Part shown: positions 8,501 to 17,169 of the stretch, piece by piece
How positions within the stretch are numbered: position 1 is the first letter of the stretch
Layout: each line of letters starts with the position of its first letter
Origin: a virus
Length of the DNA: 53,711 bases
Reading direction: 5' to 3' (one strand)
Virus record (IMG/VR): IMGVR_UViG_3300014050_000031
Location: 1-53,711 of that record
Position numbers and translations under genes: made by a program
The notes under the pieces: generated by a model
The model's database searches: none
Told to the model about the DNA's origin: nothing
The model's input: the letters and a program-made list of their open reading frames with translations, nothing else

Positions 8501-11500
8501 ATTATTGATTGTTCCTTTAAGGACTTATTGTGGTTACTCAATATCTTGTTTGTAGCAGACTGAGATCTAGTGCCAGACTTAAATATTGAGTTTATCTCGT
8601 TGTATAGTGCCTTTAATTCCTTGCCGTCCATTTGGCTTAGGCTTTCGTCATTAAAGATTTCAGAATAAAGCTTCAACTCAGATATTGACTCATTCGTGAG
8701 TTTTGCCTTTGCCAATATACCCGATTTTCCTTTTGACCAACTGGATGGATTTAGCTTAAGTTTTATTTTTTCAATGATGCTATTCCTAGCTTCTTCAACA
8801 TCTTTGGCTAATAGTTTTTCCTTTTGAGTCAAAGCTTTCTCAAGTTTCTTTTCAAGTCCTTGAGCCTTTTTATACAAATTAGGATACTTATCTATTATGG
8901 CCAAGTTGAATTCGTCTTTGAAAAACCTACTCGCGTACTTAGAAAATTGCGGTCCGTTTTCTGCAAAGTACGGCTTAATCATTCCTAGAGCCGTGCTAGC
9001 CCTCGTGACTCCATTGTCAATTAATGCAGAAATCAACTCTCCAACGTCTTCGGTGAACTTTTTGAATCTTTCTGCATCCTGCTCAGGCAGATTTGCTATA
9101 CCGAGCCCTCTGCTTTCGCCTCCTTTAACCCAATTGGAAAAAGACTTTGCTGCTTTTTGAGCGGAAGATTTTACGCTTTTTGCCTGCGTATCCGGCTGAG
9201 TTGTAGGCTTTTCTTGCGCCTTCTCAACAGCTGATGTCATTTCAGACCTAAGGCGAGTAACCCTTTCTGTTTTCGGAGTTGGAGATTCATCAAAGAGAGG
9301 AATGCCTGCTTCTACTTGAGCTTTAACCTCTGGGGTTATGTCTATGGAGTATTGGGCTGTTCCATCAATGAGCGATTTTGCATGCTCATTTGCCTCTGCT
9401 TTTGTGTCAAATATGGTTTCAGAAAGATCTCCATTTAGGTCTTGGACGACATGCCACCCATAAACGGGCTCAAAAGCATTCCCATTGCGAAAACCGCTAT
9501 ATTTGACAACTCGTATACTAGAATCATCATACTTGTTAATTCTAATAGTGCCAACATCCTGCTTAACCAAACTCTTTGCTACATTTCCTACTATGCCTAA
9601 ACTGCCTTCTGTTGGTGAACCGTAAAAGGCCTTCATGCCCTTGCCTCCGACCGCTAAATCATCACCTTCTAATCTTTTGGGATTATTCTCTGTTGGAGAA
9701 GACGTGTCTAATATTATTTTATCGGCTATTTCTTTCCCAAAATAATCATTAAGTTCTTTTTCCGTTAATTCAGATGGCTTTATAAATTCTTGAGGTTTTT
9801 TAAAGCCTAATGTTACACCATAAGTACCATTATCATTTTTCCAATAGTCAAGGTAATTCAAAGCCTTCTTTAAATTATACCTGTCATTCTGCTGCTCTCC
9901 TGTTGTCCAAGCAATTTTGTCTGCGCCTTGCTTTACGGCTTCCTTGAGCGCAATTTTTAGTCCTAATTTAGTCCAAGCATTGGTGTCAGTAACGAAAGGG
10001 GCGGCTGGAATTCCTGCAAAAGAATTATTAGTAACAATGTCTATTGCATCTTTTTCGTTTACAGCATAAACATCTCCTCTTATAAGCCTATCACCTTCAA
10101 AAACATCATATCTATTAGTTCCTCCCCCTTGATATTTTGCAATAATATTAGTTGGTTTTGGCTTTGCAAATCCTTCCTTCTTCCCTTTCTGCCCCCAATC
10201 GCTCTGAATCTCTTCCAAGAAGAGCACCTTGTTTCCATCAGCGTCAACTCGTGTGTTCATACGAAGGTGAACGAGGATGTTGGAATCTTCCGGGAAGTGG
10301 AGGGATTTGAATTGTTTGCCACCTTCACCACTTTGTATCATTCTTTCATTAACGTCTCTAACCCTTTGTTCTCTACTTTCGTATCCGTTAGGGAACTCTG
10401 TCCTTAATTGGCTAAAAGGTATTCCGTATAAATCCATAGATGTGTCATCTAAAGAAGAAGATTTACTCGGCAACATAACCAATACCTCTTGATAGTTTTC
10501 TTTTTCGCCTTCAAGTTGGAGAGTGGGGTCTTTGGAGTATCTAGTCTTTTGCTCGTTAGATTTTGCTTCATCTAATTTATCTATTTCTCTTTGATAAAAA
10601 TCAGCCGCATCATAATCTTCGTTTTCAAGGGCTTCCCTTTGCTGTTGCAATAACCTTAATGCATCGTCATAATAACTTTTCAATTCATTGCCCATCACTC
10701 TCACCTTAACCTCAACTCGGTTTTTCTTCATCCAATCAAGGATTTCTCTTTTGGAAACCTGCTCATCGGGCTTCTTTGACGCTAACCATCCGCCTAGTCC
10801 GGTGTAAGTCACCTCATCACCCTTGCCTAATGCGTTTATCCACTTAGTCGCACTTTGCTTCTCCTGGAGAGTGTCCAAGACTTTTCTTTCAACAACTGAA
10901 TAAAAGCCATCAATGATTTCCAATGCCTCTGGCAATGGCTCAATAGAAACTCTAGATCTAATCCGATCTTGTGTAATGTTGAGAGCGTCTTCAAGGTATT
11001 GCGAAACTTTGCCCTTACCCCAGTCTCCTTGTATTTGACTTGAGATGTAATCGGATGCAGCCTTGACCGCTTGTGCAATCGTTTGTCCTGCGTCAATAGC
11101 CAAGATGGCTGTGTCAATGGCCGTGTTCCATACTGCTTTTGTGATGGGTACAACACCGAAGGTCAAGTCAATATTCGCTTTACCACCGGGCTTTGCCTTT
11201 AACGATTTGAGTGTTTCTTTAAGCTTTTCATTAGCATCTGCGGAAACAGGTGCTGCTTGTGATGCAGGTGTTTGCTCTAAAGCAGCTAGTTCTGCATCAA
11301 GCTCTGCTATTGCTTTTTCCTGTGCCTCTTTTTCCTTTAAAAGCTCTTTACCTTCTTTAGTTGTTCCGTCTATATTAATTGGAAATAATCTATCTAAGCC
11401 TCTTTTTCTTATTTCTTCCTCTCTTTTTTCAGCTTTATCCTGGGCAGTCTTCTTCTTTTTTGCGGTAGGAGAGGCCTGAGCCTCTCCCTCTACCGCCGGA

Positions 11501-14500
11501 GTTACTTGCCCTTCTTGGCGCCCTTCTTCTTGAGGAAGGCGGGAAGAGGCTTCTCCTTCATCACCTCTTTCTTGGGTGACATTGGTTTCTTGCCGTACAT
11601 CTTGTTCGGTTTGAGGTTGAACTCCGGCAGCTTCGGGTGCCGTTCCCGTTTCCCCGAGATTAGGGAAAATCTTTTTCACTTGTTCCACAGGAACAACGCG
11701 CTGTATTGTTCGTATAAAAGCGCCTTCAGGTACTGTGCCTATTTGCCTTTGAGATTCTGCAATAGCAATATCCAACGCTAAATCATTCCAGCCCATTGTT
11801 TCGCCCTGAGTAGACTTTGCTCCGGGAACGAAAGTGTTGTCAAGCTGTATCTCTTCGCCGGTTTTAGCATCACGCAATACGACGCCCATAAACCTTCCGG
11901 CATCGTCAAATACCGAAGACACATACTCCATATTTGAAAACGGAGTGCTCTTTGATTCTTCTTCCGAAACGACTTGTCGACTTTCTGGAGAAGAAAGTAA
12001 CTTACCGCTAAAAGATTTTGGCGCTAATTGATATACTAGACCGCTTCTTGATTGGGTAATTGGGACTCTTCTGAGGACGACAATTCGTTTTTCTCCTGTT
12101 TTGGGGTCTGTGATTGTTGCTCCGTGGAACCTTTCTGCTGAGATTTTTTGCGGTAGCCCTGGTTTAGCAGCTCTGACAACACCTTTAACCTCGATTCCTT
12201 GTCCAGCTTGTTCAGTAATAGTAGTTGTTGCGAATTCATAGTTTAGTAGGTTGTCAATTTGTGACTCAATTAAATCGGAAAGGTTTTGCCTTTCTGCTTC
12301 AGAAAGGTTTTCGGACTCTAAGATACGGCTTTGTTCGTCAATCATCTGCTCGGCTACAGCCTCAATCTCAGCCATATCAATTTCTTCGGCATTGGTCATT
12401 CGCTGCACTAAGGGTGCAATGATGGGTTCAATCCTTTCAGAAACGGCGTTTAAGACATTTTGGTCTGATTCCGGTATCTGTAGCTCAATAGTCGGAAAGG
12501 CTTCTTCAGGAGCTTCTGTGACTGCTGGACGAGACATTTCCGCCTCGCTAAATATAGACGAAATCTCTTGGTTTATTTTGTCTATCTTGGCGGTATTCCT
12601 CTCACGTATTGCTTGAGGTGTATTCTTGTCCATCTTTGAGTTGATTGACTCAATTTCAAGCATTTTATCGGCAATCTTCCTAGCAGAAACATCATCAATG
12701 TCTTCTGGTATTTGACTGTATATGTTGCCAATCAAGGAAAGCCTATCAACATTCTTTTTGTACTGAGAGTCTTTGAACTTATCCTTGTTTTGCTCAAACA
12801 AATCAAGAGTCACTTCAACCTTGTTGTTTCTTGCCACATTATGGAACAAGTCTTCTTTAAGCCTTGATCCCGAATAAGCAAAGCCCACACCTCCCAATGG
12901 AGCCACGGCAACAAGCGTATTTACGGCTATACCAGCATAATCCTCAAGGCTCTTCTCTTCAAATTGGGGTTGTCCTTTTAATTCAGGGAACTGATTTGTG
13001 ATGGATGCATTAATGGACTCTTGAACGCCCTGGTCTAATAGCTCTTCTGCTACCTCAACCCCCGACGTTAGCGAGAAAGCCTTTAAGCCTTGAATTCCGG
13101 CCTTTATGGCGAAATCAAGACTTTTCCCTGAAGCCAATGACCTCATAGCTGCTTGAGAAAACGCCTTGCTCATTCCCATCTTGAAAAACCTGTTTATAGG
13201 AATAGCATTCTCAATAAGACCGGTCTTGGCCGCTCCTATTGCGGAAAAGATAGCCCTTGTCTGTGGGTCTATCTTTGCGCCAGCCTGCAACGCAGCCTGA
13301 TCCATTTCTGCGGCTATTTCGTCGTAGGCTAGTGCCGCTGTTCCAATTGAACCAATCGCTAGTTTGCCTAACCGTCCATAAGGAGTCATAACTGCGGCAA
13401 TAGAGGGGATCATGTTTAACCCCTGCTCAAAAACAAAACCTAAAGTGTTTGCAGACAACAACCCTCCTTCAACGAATTGACCAGCCTTGGCGTCATAGGG
13501 GGTTTTAAAAAGCGCAAGTCGCGGATCCTTGGTTGCCAATAGGTTGTCCATTAGGGATGACTTCATCTTATCCGCAATATCTGTTGCACCTAGTGCTCCG
13601 GCAAAATCGGCAAGAAGGTATCCGCCACCTCCAACAAGCCTTGAAGCAGCTAAGGATGCTTTCCCGAAGAAGTTAGCTTCATCCAGCTCTTTTGCCTGCT
13701 GTAGAACTCTTTCATTAATTTCCGCTAATCGCCCTTGCGCCTCTGGTATTCCATACTTTTTGACAGACTGCTCGTAGCCTGCATAACTTCTTTCAAAGTC
13801 GCCAAATTTTGCGTCAAAATCAGCCTGCAACCGATTAGCAAGTTCAGCGTGTTGGTTGTACTCATCTTGAAGATCCATAGCGCCGTACCAATTGGCCTTG
13901 CTAATTGCGGAATTGATATTGTCAATGGCAGCGTTTCTTTCATTTGCAAACTCGGGGTTTGATAAAGAGGCTTTTATGTCATCAAAAGAAAGAGGAGCGT
14001 CCGGATAATTCTCATTATAGTCATCAGCGGCATAGCCTTCGCTAACACGTATTGTATTTGCTAGCCTCATCCCTTCGCCGAAATCGGACTCGGATCCGAC
14101 ACCTCCTTCTTTGGCTATACTCTTGAAATAGTCCTCAATTGACTTGGAGTCCTTTATGTTTCTTGACTCTATCGTGTTTGAAAACTTTGTTGGAAGTATT
14201 TCTACGCCTCTCCCAATAACTGGTTCGCTGTCAACTTGAACAAACGGACTCTCTAGGCTTGACTCATCAATTTCGGGTCTTGCTGGTTGAACCATTTCCC
14301 CTCCTTGAAAACCAAACTGCTGAGGAATAAACGGAACTTCAACTCCGCCTCTTTCTCGCTGAAAAGCGACCCTTGTCCTTGGCAATGGAGGAGCAGACTT
14401 TAAGTCCTCCATTAAATTTCCTGTCCTTTTTGTCGGAGGAGATTCTACATTAAACTCTATTAAATCTGCTTTATCCGGATTGTCATTAACCCAGTTTTGG

Positions 14501-14589
14501 GCTAGCGTTAAGTCGTCCAAATTGGCGACATCATTTCCAAAATCCTGCCGTAATGCAGCAGCGAGTTCTTTGTATTTTATTTTTGGCAC
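5584..14589 (-). CDS. Giant 3001-aa virion cargo / polyvalent protein
   Basis: This is the largest gene here, a sixth of the window. Visible parts: hydrophobic, Gly/Ala-rich helices at about residues 306-332 and 380-440; a Glu/Gln/Lys-rich linker at about 985-1115; a domain at about 1390-1620 with EEIQSDWGQKGKKEG (near 1458) and IAWTTGEQQNDRYNL (near 1558), motifs that recur in giant phage polyvalent and ejected proteins; and a C-terminal region at about 2600-2700 with RNPLLRLLMSYQTASQQMM and two hydrophobic stretches, again typical of such giants. I see no polymerase or nuclease active site. It starts with GTG right after the stop of the 413-aa gene. It probably travels in the capsid and enters the host with the DNA. 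Confidence 0.8.
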   Translation of the reverse strand: MPKIKYKELAAALRQDFGNDVANLDDLTLAQNWVNDNPDKADLIEFNVESPPTKRTGNLMEDLKSAPPLPRTRVAFQRERGGVEVPFIPQQFGFQGGEMVQPARPEIDESSLESPFVQVDSEPVIGRGVEILPTKFSNTIESRNIKDSKSIEDYFKSIAKEGGVGSESDFGEGMRLANTIRVSEGYAADDYNENYPDAPLSFDDIKASLSNPEFANERNAAIDNINSAISKANWYGAMDLQDEYNQHAELANRLQADFDAKFGDFERSYAGYEQSVKKYGIPEAQGRLAEINERVLQQAKELDEANFFGKASLAASRLVGGGGYLLADFAGALGATDIADKMKSSLMDNLLATKDPRLALFKTPYDAKAGQFVEGGLLSANTLGFVFEQGLNMIPSIAAVMTPYGRLGKLAIGSIGTAALAYDEIAAEMDQAALQAGAKIDPQTRAIFSAIGAAKTGLIENAIPINRFFKMGMSKAFSQAAMRSLASGKSLDFAIKAGIQGLKAFSLTSGVEVAEELLDQGVQESINASITNQFPELKGQPQFEEKSLEDYAGIAVNTLVAVAPLGGVGFAYSGSRLKEDLFHNVARNNKVEVTLDLFEQNKDKFKDSQYKKNVDRLSLIGNIYSQIPEDIDDVSARKIADKMLEIESINSKMDKNTPQAIRERNTAKIDKINQEISSIFSEAEMSRPAVTEAPEEAFPTIELQIPESDQNVLNAVSERIEPIIAPLVQRMTNAEEIDMAEIEAVAEQMIDEQSRILESENLSEAERQNLSDLIESQIDNLLNYEFATTTITEQAGQGIEVKGVVRAAKPGLPQKISAERFHGATITDPKTGEKRIVVLRRVPITQSRSGLVYQLAPKSFSGKLLSSPESRQVVSEEESKSTPFSNMEYVSSVFDDAGRFMGVVLRDAKTGEEIQLDNTFVPGAKSTQGETMGWNDLALDIAIAESQRQIGTVPEGAFIRTIQRVVPVEQVKKIFPNLGETGTAPEAAGVQPQTEQDVRQETNVTQERGDEGEASSRLPQEEGRQEGQVTPAVEGEAQASPTAKKKKTAQDKAEKREEEIRKRGLDRLFPINIDGTTKEGKELLKEKEAQEKAIAELDAELAALEQTPASQAAPVSADANEKLKETLKSLKAKPGGKANIDLTFGVVPITKAVWNTAIDTAILAIDAGQTIAQAVKAASDYISSQIQGDWGKGKVSQYLEDALNITQDRIRSRVSIEPLPEALEIIDGFYSVVERKVLDTLQEKQSATKWINALGKGDEVTYTGLGGWLASKKPDEQVSKREILDWMKKNRVEVKVRVMGNELKSYYDDALRLLQQQREALENEDYDAADFYQREIDKLDEAKSNEQKTRYSKDPTLQLEGEKENYQEVLVMLPSKSSSLDDTSMDLYGIPFSQLRTEFPNGYESREQRVRDVNERMIQSGEGGKQFKSLHFPEDSNILVHLRMNTRVDADGNKVLFLEEIQSDWGQKGKKEGFAKPKPTNIIAKYQGGGTNRYDVFEGDRLIRGDVYAVNEKDAIDIVTNNSFAGIPAAPFVTDTNAWTKLGLKIALKEAVKQGADKIAWTTGEQQNDRYNLKKALNYLDYWKNDNGTYGVTLGFKKPQEFIKPSELTEKELNDYFGKEIADKIILDTSSPTENNPKRLEGDDLAVGGKGMKAFYGSPTEGSLGIVGNVAKSLVKQDVGTIRINKYDDSSIRVVKYSGFRNGNAFEPVYGWHVVQDLNGDLSETIFDTKAEANEHAKSLIDGTAQYSIDITPEVKAQVEAGIPLFDESPTPKTERVTRLRSEMTSAVEKAQEKPTTQPDTQAKSVKSSAQKAAKSFSNWVKGGESRGLGIANLPEQDAERFKKFTEDVGELISALIDNGVTRASTALGMIKPYFAENGPQFSKYASRFFKDEFNLAIIDKYPNLYKKAQGLEKKLEKALTQKEKLLAKDVEEARNSIIEKIKLKLNPSSWSKGKSGILAKAKLTNESISELKLYSEIFNDESLSQMDGKELKALYNEINSIFKSGTRSQSATNKILSNHNKSLKEQSIIAISNSLGTSEKVNDYKSAEEKSKRPGVTFYIIDNESGQIQEVDRKNISEWKDFFESNSYSVIAIDTNRNTLRNKSLLGRFGKFASKLKFDHFFDTRNIVAVFSNNDESYDFFEKNFIDLIWKADFNRDELKQQIGRFDKISEKLKNAGFNIDISKKIKSIVLRIGDVYAEGTSEDGLTIGQIIDTFMMLRDPDALVRAGGEGLVNYNKEDIDSIIDYVLNDEGLMRAVSEITQAYQDFLNEQILPTLTNYGYSTISFDPKQYDKNSSFSKNAEENARAIEILNKVYSNNIPQSIPYSPLSIVGDDAMIDESIDVLSSPNKDGVMSVMSNNVISRGDGGQIIFSNVAYKYNNYMDGMIDMVTRMPLLNNAKAMFGKEQMTLIKNKYGEAGANSIKSNVQRVVTNKSSKIEAKIIGEGVANWVNRSVLGQMWFNTRAALFQPIALLNFAPLAPSIGKYFSSVKSMNWISTIKEIQSMSWVKERFGGRIFSIDARELERRTKDGQIDIFSLVDKMLKIGYTPTAVFDFLSIAIGGGPLYDSIKNERYKEYIKTMDESSARIAAQNDASFELYKATNASQQSGNNMLISNAQRNPLLRLLMSYQTASQQMMRGAILSAQLLSKGIGDPARHAYIMLQFGLISTALFTLVSRTPELVYGALGFGDDDEDKDLKKSKRQKESESKYYTELLSGFFSGFGVPGNLMFTVGIKPFITDSFDQEKYDEASAREKFNMAAEKLSDYISSGAPGLSVKFRQIGDAFESFDEGEILRGIANAGSALTGIPLARLFEIFDQFAEAATRDYNAMERMLRATDIFNKSWSEKHYQEQVLKGKIEPKTKIEKDEIQKSNIKELNSMMKDLGFRAARQTGAERDKSLDKVKRYTEYAAREYSMTQDQYEGLIKSFNKGYFTGQVPDEFLDFARLSSESKVKAIAKKINSINDLKERSNYIIRLDSANVGNDILSESEIEKVRNLLDDK

Positions 14590-14590
14590 C

Positions 14591-15832
14591 TTATTTTGTT
14601 TTACTAGAAGACCTCTTGATTAGTTCATCTACTGCAGTTCCTTTTTGGACTTGCCTTTTAGTAGGAGCCAAATTTGCTCCTTTGCTAAGAAGTAGTTGCC
14701 TAGCCCTATTCTCCTCAAGAACGACATATGCCTCTGTTTCTAAGACCTGGCCTGCAGCATCTCTTTGAGCGATTGTTGCCGGCGCCTTATTCTCAACCCA
14801 ACCAACGCCAACTGGAGCTCTGCCGACAACCTTCTTTCCAACAGCATCTTCTGGTGTTAAAATAGGCACTTTCTTCCCGTCCTTTAAATAATATGGGTAG
14901 GTTCTTACCTCGTTAATAGTTGGCTTGCCGATTAATATTTCGCCATTTACCCCAACAACAGGATTCACTAGCCCTTCCATTTGAGTAGGGGCTGATAACA
15001 TTGCATCTCCAGTAGGAATCATTAGAGGAGTTGTTGTTCCGGTTGGCTGTTTAGTGTTAAGAATTATTCTTTCACCGCTTAATACGCCTTCATAGAATTC
15101 AATAAGCGGAGAAATGTATTGTAAGGCATCCGGGTTGTCCATGTATTTTTGGTACACCTTTTTTGCCTTTTCTAGCTGAGTCCTAGTGACTGTCTTTAAT
15201 TCGTTCAAGCCGGCCGTATCTCCTCGATCAATTCTTTGATTTGATTGAGACAAAATGTAATCTCTTGTTTTTTCAAAGATATCTCCGCCCAAATCTGTCC
15301 GGATTTTTTCCTCAAGTTTTTTACGCTTACGATCTTCCTCTTGTTCTTTTAAACCACCCATTTGCATATTGTAAAGATCCTCCTGCATTTTTTGGTCCTG
15401 AATCCTTCTTTGTTCAGCCTGTTGATTTTGCGCATAGACCTTTTGGGCAGCACCCGATTGAATGTCCCTAGCCTTTTGCTGAAGCGATTGCGTCATCTTT
15501 CGAAACTCTTGGTTTAACGCAAAACTTTCAGGCGACGTCATGTCAACTTTACTTGGGTCAATACCAAGTTGAGCCGCCTTGTTGACAAATTGGTTCAATT
15601 CATCAATGCCTGCGTAAAACTGCTGTCTTACGGCATCTTCGGCCGTTGCCATCACATTGGGGTCTAGACCAAATTGCGACTCGGAAACCATGTCCATGGG
15701 TTGCTGCATGGCACCACGAGAAAGTGGGTTTGCCGTAGCGGCATTGACGCCCTGGTTCATTCTAAACACAGGCACTTGAAATCCAAACCCAGCGGTTTGC
15801 CGAGAGTTATTTGGGGTTAGTTCAACAGGCAT
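14591..15832 (-). CDS. Putative internal virion protein, coiled coil
   Basis: This 413-residue protein has a Gln/Asn-rich N-terminus, a long Gln/Glu/Arg coiled coil at about residues 125-185 (RRIQDQKMQEDLYNMQ), and a Lys/Arg-rich end. It sits between two other presumed ejection proteins and one base before the giant gene. The composition and placement after the tail-hub gene resemble internal proteins of T7- and P22-like phages. No sequence family is recognised, so the role is from context. Confidence 0.65.
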   Translation of the reverse strand: MPVELTPNNSRQTAGFGFQVPVFRMNQGVNAATANPLSRGAMQQPMDMVSESQFGLDPNVMATAEDAVRQQFYAGIDELNQFVNKAAQLGIDPSKVDMTSPESFALNQEFRKMTQSLQQKARDIQSGAAQKVYAQNQQAEQRRIQDQKMQEDLYNMQMGGLKEQEEDRKRKKLEEKIRTDLGGDIFEKTRDYILSQSNQRIDRGDTAGLNELKTVTRTQLEKAKKVYQKYMDNPDALQYISPLIEFYEGVLSGERIILNTKQPTGTTTPLMIPTGDAMLSAPTQMEGLVNPVVGVNGEILIGKPTINEVRTYPYYLKDGKKVPILTPEDAVGKKVVGRAPVGVGWVENKAPATIAQRDAAGQVLETEAYVVLEENRARQLLLSKGANLAPTKRQVQKGTAVDELIKRSSSKTK

Positions 15833-15865
15833 ATACCTTTGTTTTTTTATCTATTATTGGCGTCA

Positions 15866-16750
15866 TTATCTTTTTATACGCGAAGGCATTCTAGGCCCGA
15901 ATACGGGGACCCTCTCTGGAGATCCATACATATAGTCTGGAAATAATCTGGAATAGTAAAACTCTCCTCCCATTGGCACTCCAAACCCTCCCATCATCTC
16001 GGGTACATAGGAATACCCTGAGCTATCGGGAGTTGATAATGCATTTCGCTCGGCCTCTTCAGCCATCGCAACTGCATCGCTTTTTTCTTTCTCCGACATT
16101 TTCTTCCATGACTTATAATTGTTAATTGAAGCCATGTAATTCGGAATATCTCCGAGTATTGCGCCAAGTGATGCCCCAATATTAGAGCGCTGTTGACTGA
16201 CGTCTCCTTGCAATCCGGCTCTTTGATTCACGAAATCTTCCATAGCGAGTTGATAGACCCTCAAATTTTGATCTCTTTCTTGGGCTAACTCTTGATTACG
16301 CATGTTGACTAGCTGATCTAACTCGGCTCTGTTCCTTTGTTGAGTAGCCATGTCGCTCAAAAGTCCTCTACGCTGCTGGTCAGCAATGTTTGAACTGACG
16401 CCCTGCATGTAGGCCAATCCAGCACCACCACCCAAGTTCGCGGCAATCTGTCTTCCACGTTCAAACTGCCTTCCCGCTTGCTCATCGGCCATCCGTTGGT
16501 AACCCATTCTTGGCTGGTCAACCAATTGTTGTTGTTGAGCTATTCTTTGCGACAAAATTGGATTTGCCCTAAATTGAGGCAAAGTAGGGGCTTGCAACGA
16601 ATTGAGTTTCTCTTGGGCCCTACGACGAGCCCTATTAGACACCAATGCAGAAAGAATATTTCCTGCTATCGGAGCCCCAACCGAAAACAATGGATTTACA
16701 CCCATTCTTGACTTTAAGTTTTGTGCTAATAATTGATTAATGTCGCTCAT
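15866..16750 (-). CDS. Putative internal / ejection protein
   Basis: This 294-residue protein is rich in Gln, Arg and Ala. It has a short hydrophobic N-terminal stretch (NPLFSVGAPIAGNILSALVS), a long helical Gln/Arg-rich middle and a Gly/Met/Tyr/Pro-rich end. Such proteins are common in podovirus tail cassettes, where they are packaged and injected. It is two bases from the preceding 138-aa gene. Function is by context only. Confidence 0.65.
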   Translation of the reverse strand: MSDINQLLAQNLKSRMGVNPLFSVGAPIAGNILSALVSNRARRRAQEKLNSLQAPTLPQFRANPILSQRIAQQQQLVDQPRMGYQRMADEQAGRQFERGRQIAANLGGGAGLAYMQGVSSNIADQQRRGLLSDMATQQRNRAELDQLVNMRNQELAQERDQNLRVYQLAMEDFVNQRAGLQGDVSQQRSNIGASLGAILGDIPNYMASINNYKSWKKMSEKEKSDAVAMAEEAERNALSTPDSSGYSYVPEMMGGFGVPMGGEFYYSRLFPDYMYGSPERVPVFGPRMPSRIKR

Positions 16751-16752
16751 CT

Positions 16753-17169
16753 TTATACAAATTTAAGGTATTCAGCCCTATTAGGCATAACATTTTTCCG
16801 CATATTTTGGATTTCGTTAAGGTAAGCATCTTGCCTTACCTGCGCCATAGCGTCTGAAATAGCCTTGTTTCTGTCGGCCATTTCGCTAGCGTACATCGCG
16901 TCGTAGCTCTCTTCAGCGTTCTGCTCCGCCTCCCTTGCAGCTCCGCCTCCAAATAAGCCTGCAGCAGCTCCACCAAGAGCGCCTCCGACGCTTGCCCCCA
17001 AAGTAGGCATGCCGACCAAAGACCCGGCAATGGCTCCCAATCCGGTGCCAATAGCCTGGGCCCACGGAGCAACCTTGGCCTGTTGCTCTTCTTTGGCTTT
17101 GCCTGCCATCTCCCGGACATAGTCTGTCCGGCTTGGCATCATGACGGGGTTGTATAAGCTTGGATCCAT
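16753..17169 (-). CDS. Small Gly/Ala-rich internal protein
   Basis: The 138-residue protein has a central Gly/Ala segment at about residues 41-75 (TGLGAIAGSLVGMPTLGASV) like the glycine-zipper membrane segments seen in phage ejection proteins. Charged helices flank it on both sides. The start overlaps the stop of the 1605-aa gene by one base (TAATG), so the two are coupled. A membrane-inserting role during DNA entry is plausible but unproven. Confidence 0.65.
   Translation of the reverse strand: MDPSLYNPVMMPSRTDYVREMAGKAKEEQQAKVAPWAQAIGTGLGAIAGSLVGMPTLGASVGGALGGAAAGLFGGGAAREAEQNAEESYDAMYASEMADRNKAISDAMAQVRQDAYLNEIQNMRKNVMPNRAEYLKFV

Noticed and set aside
11063-11479. 138-residue plus-strand frame opposite the giant gene
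   Set aside because: It is a shadow of the low-complexity Glu/Lys/Ala linker of the 3001-aa protein.
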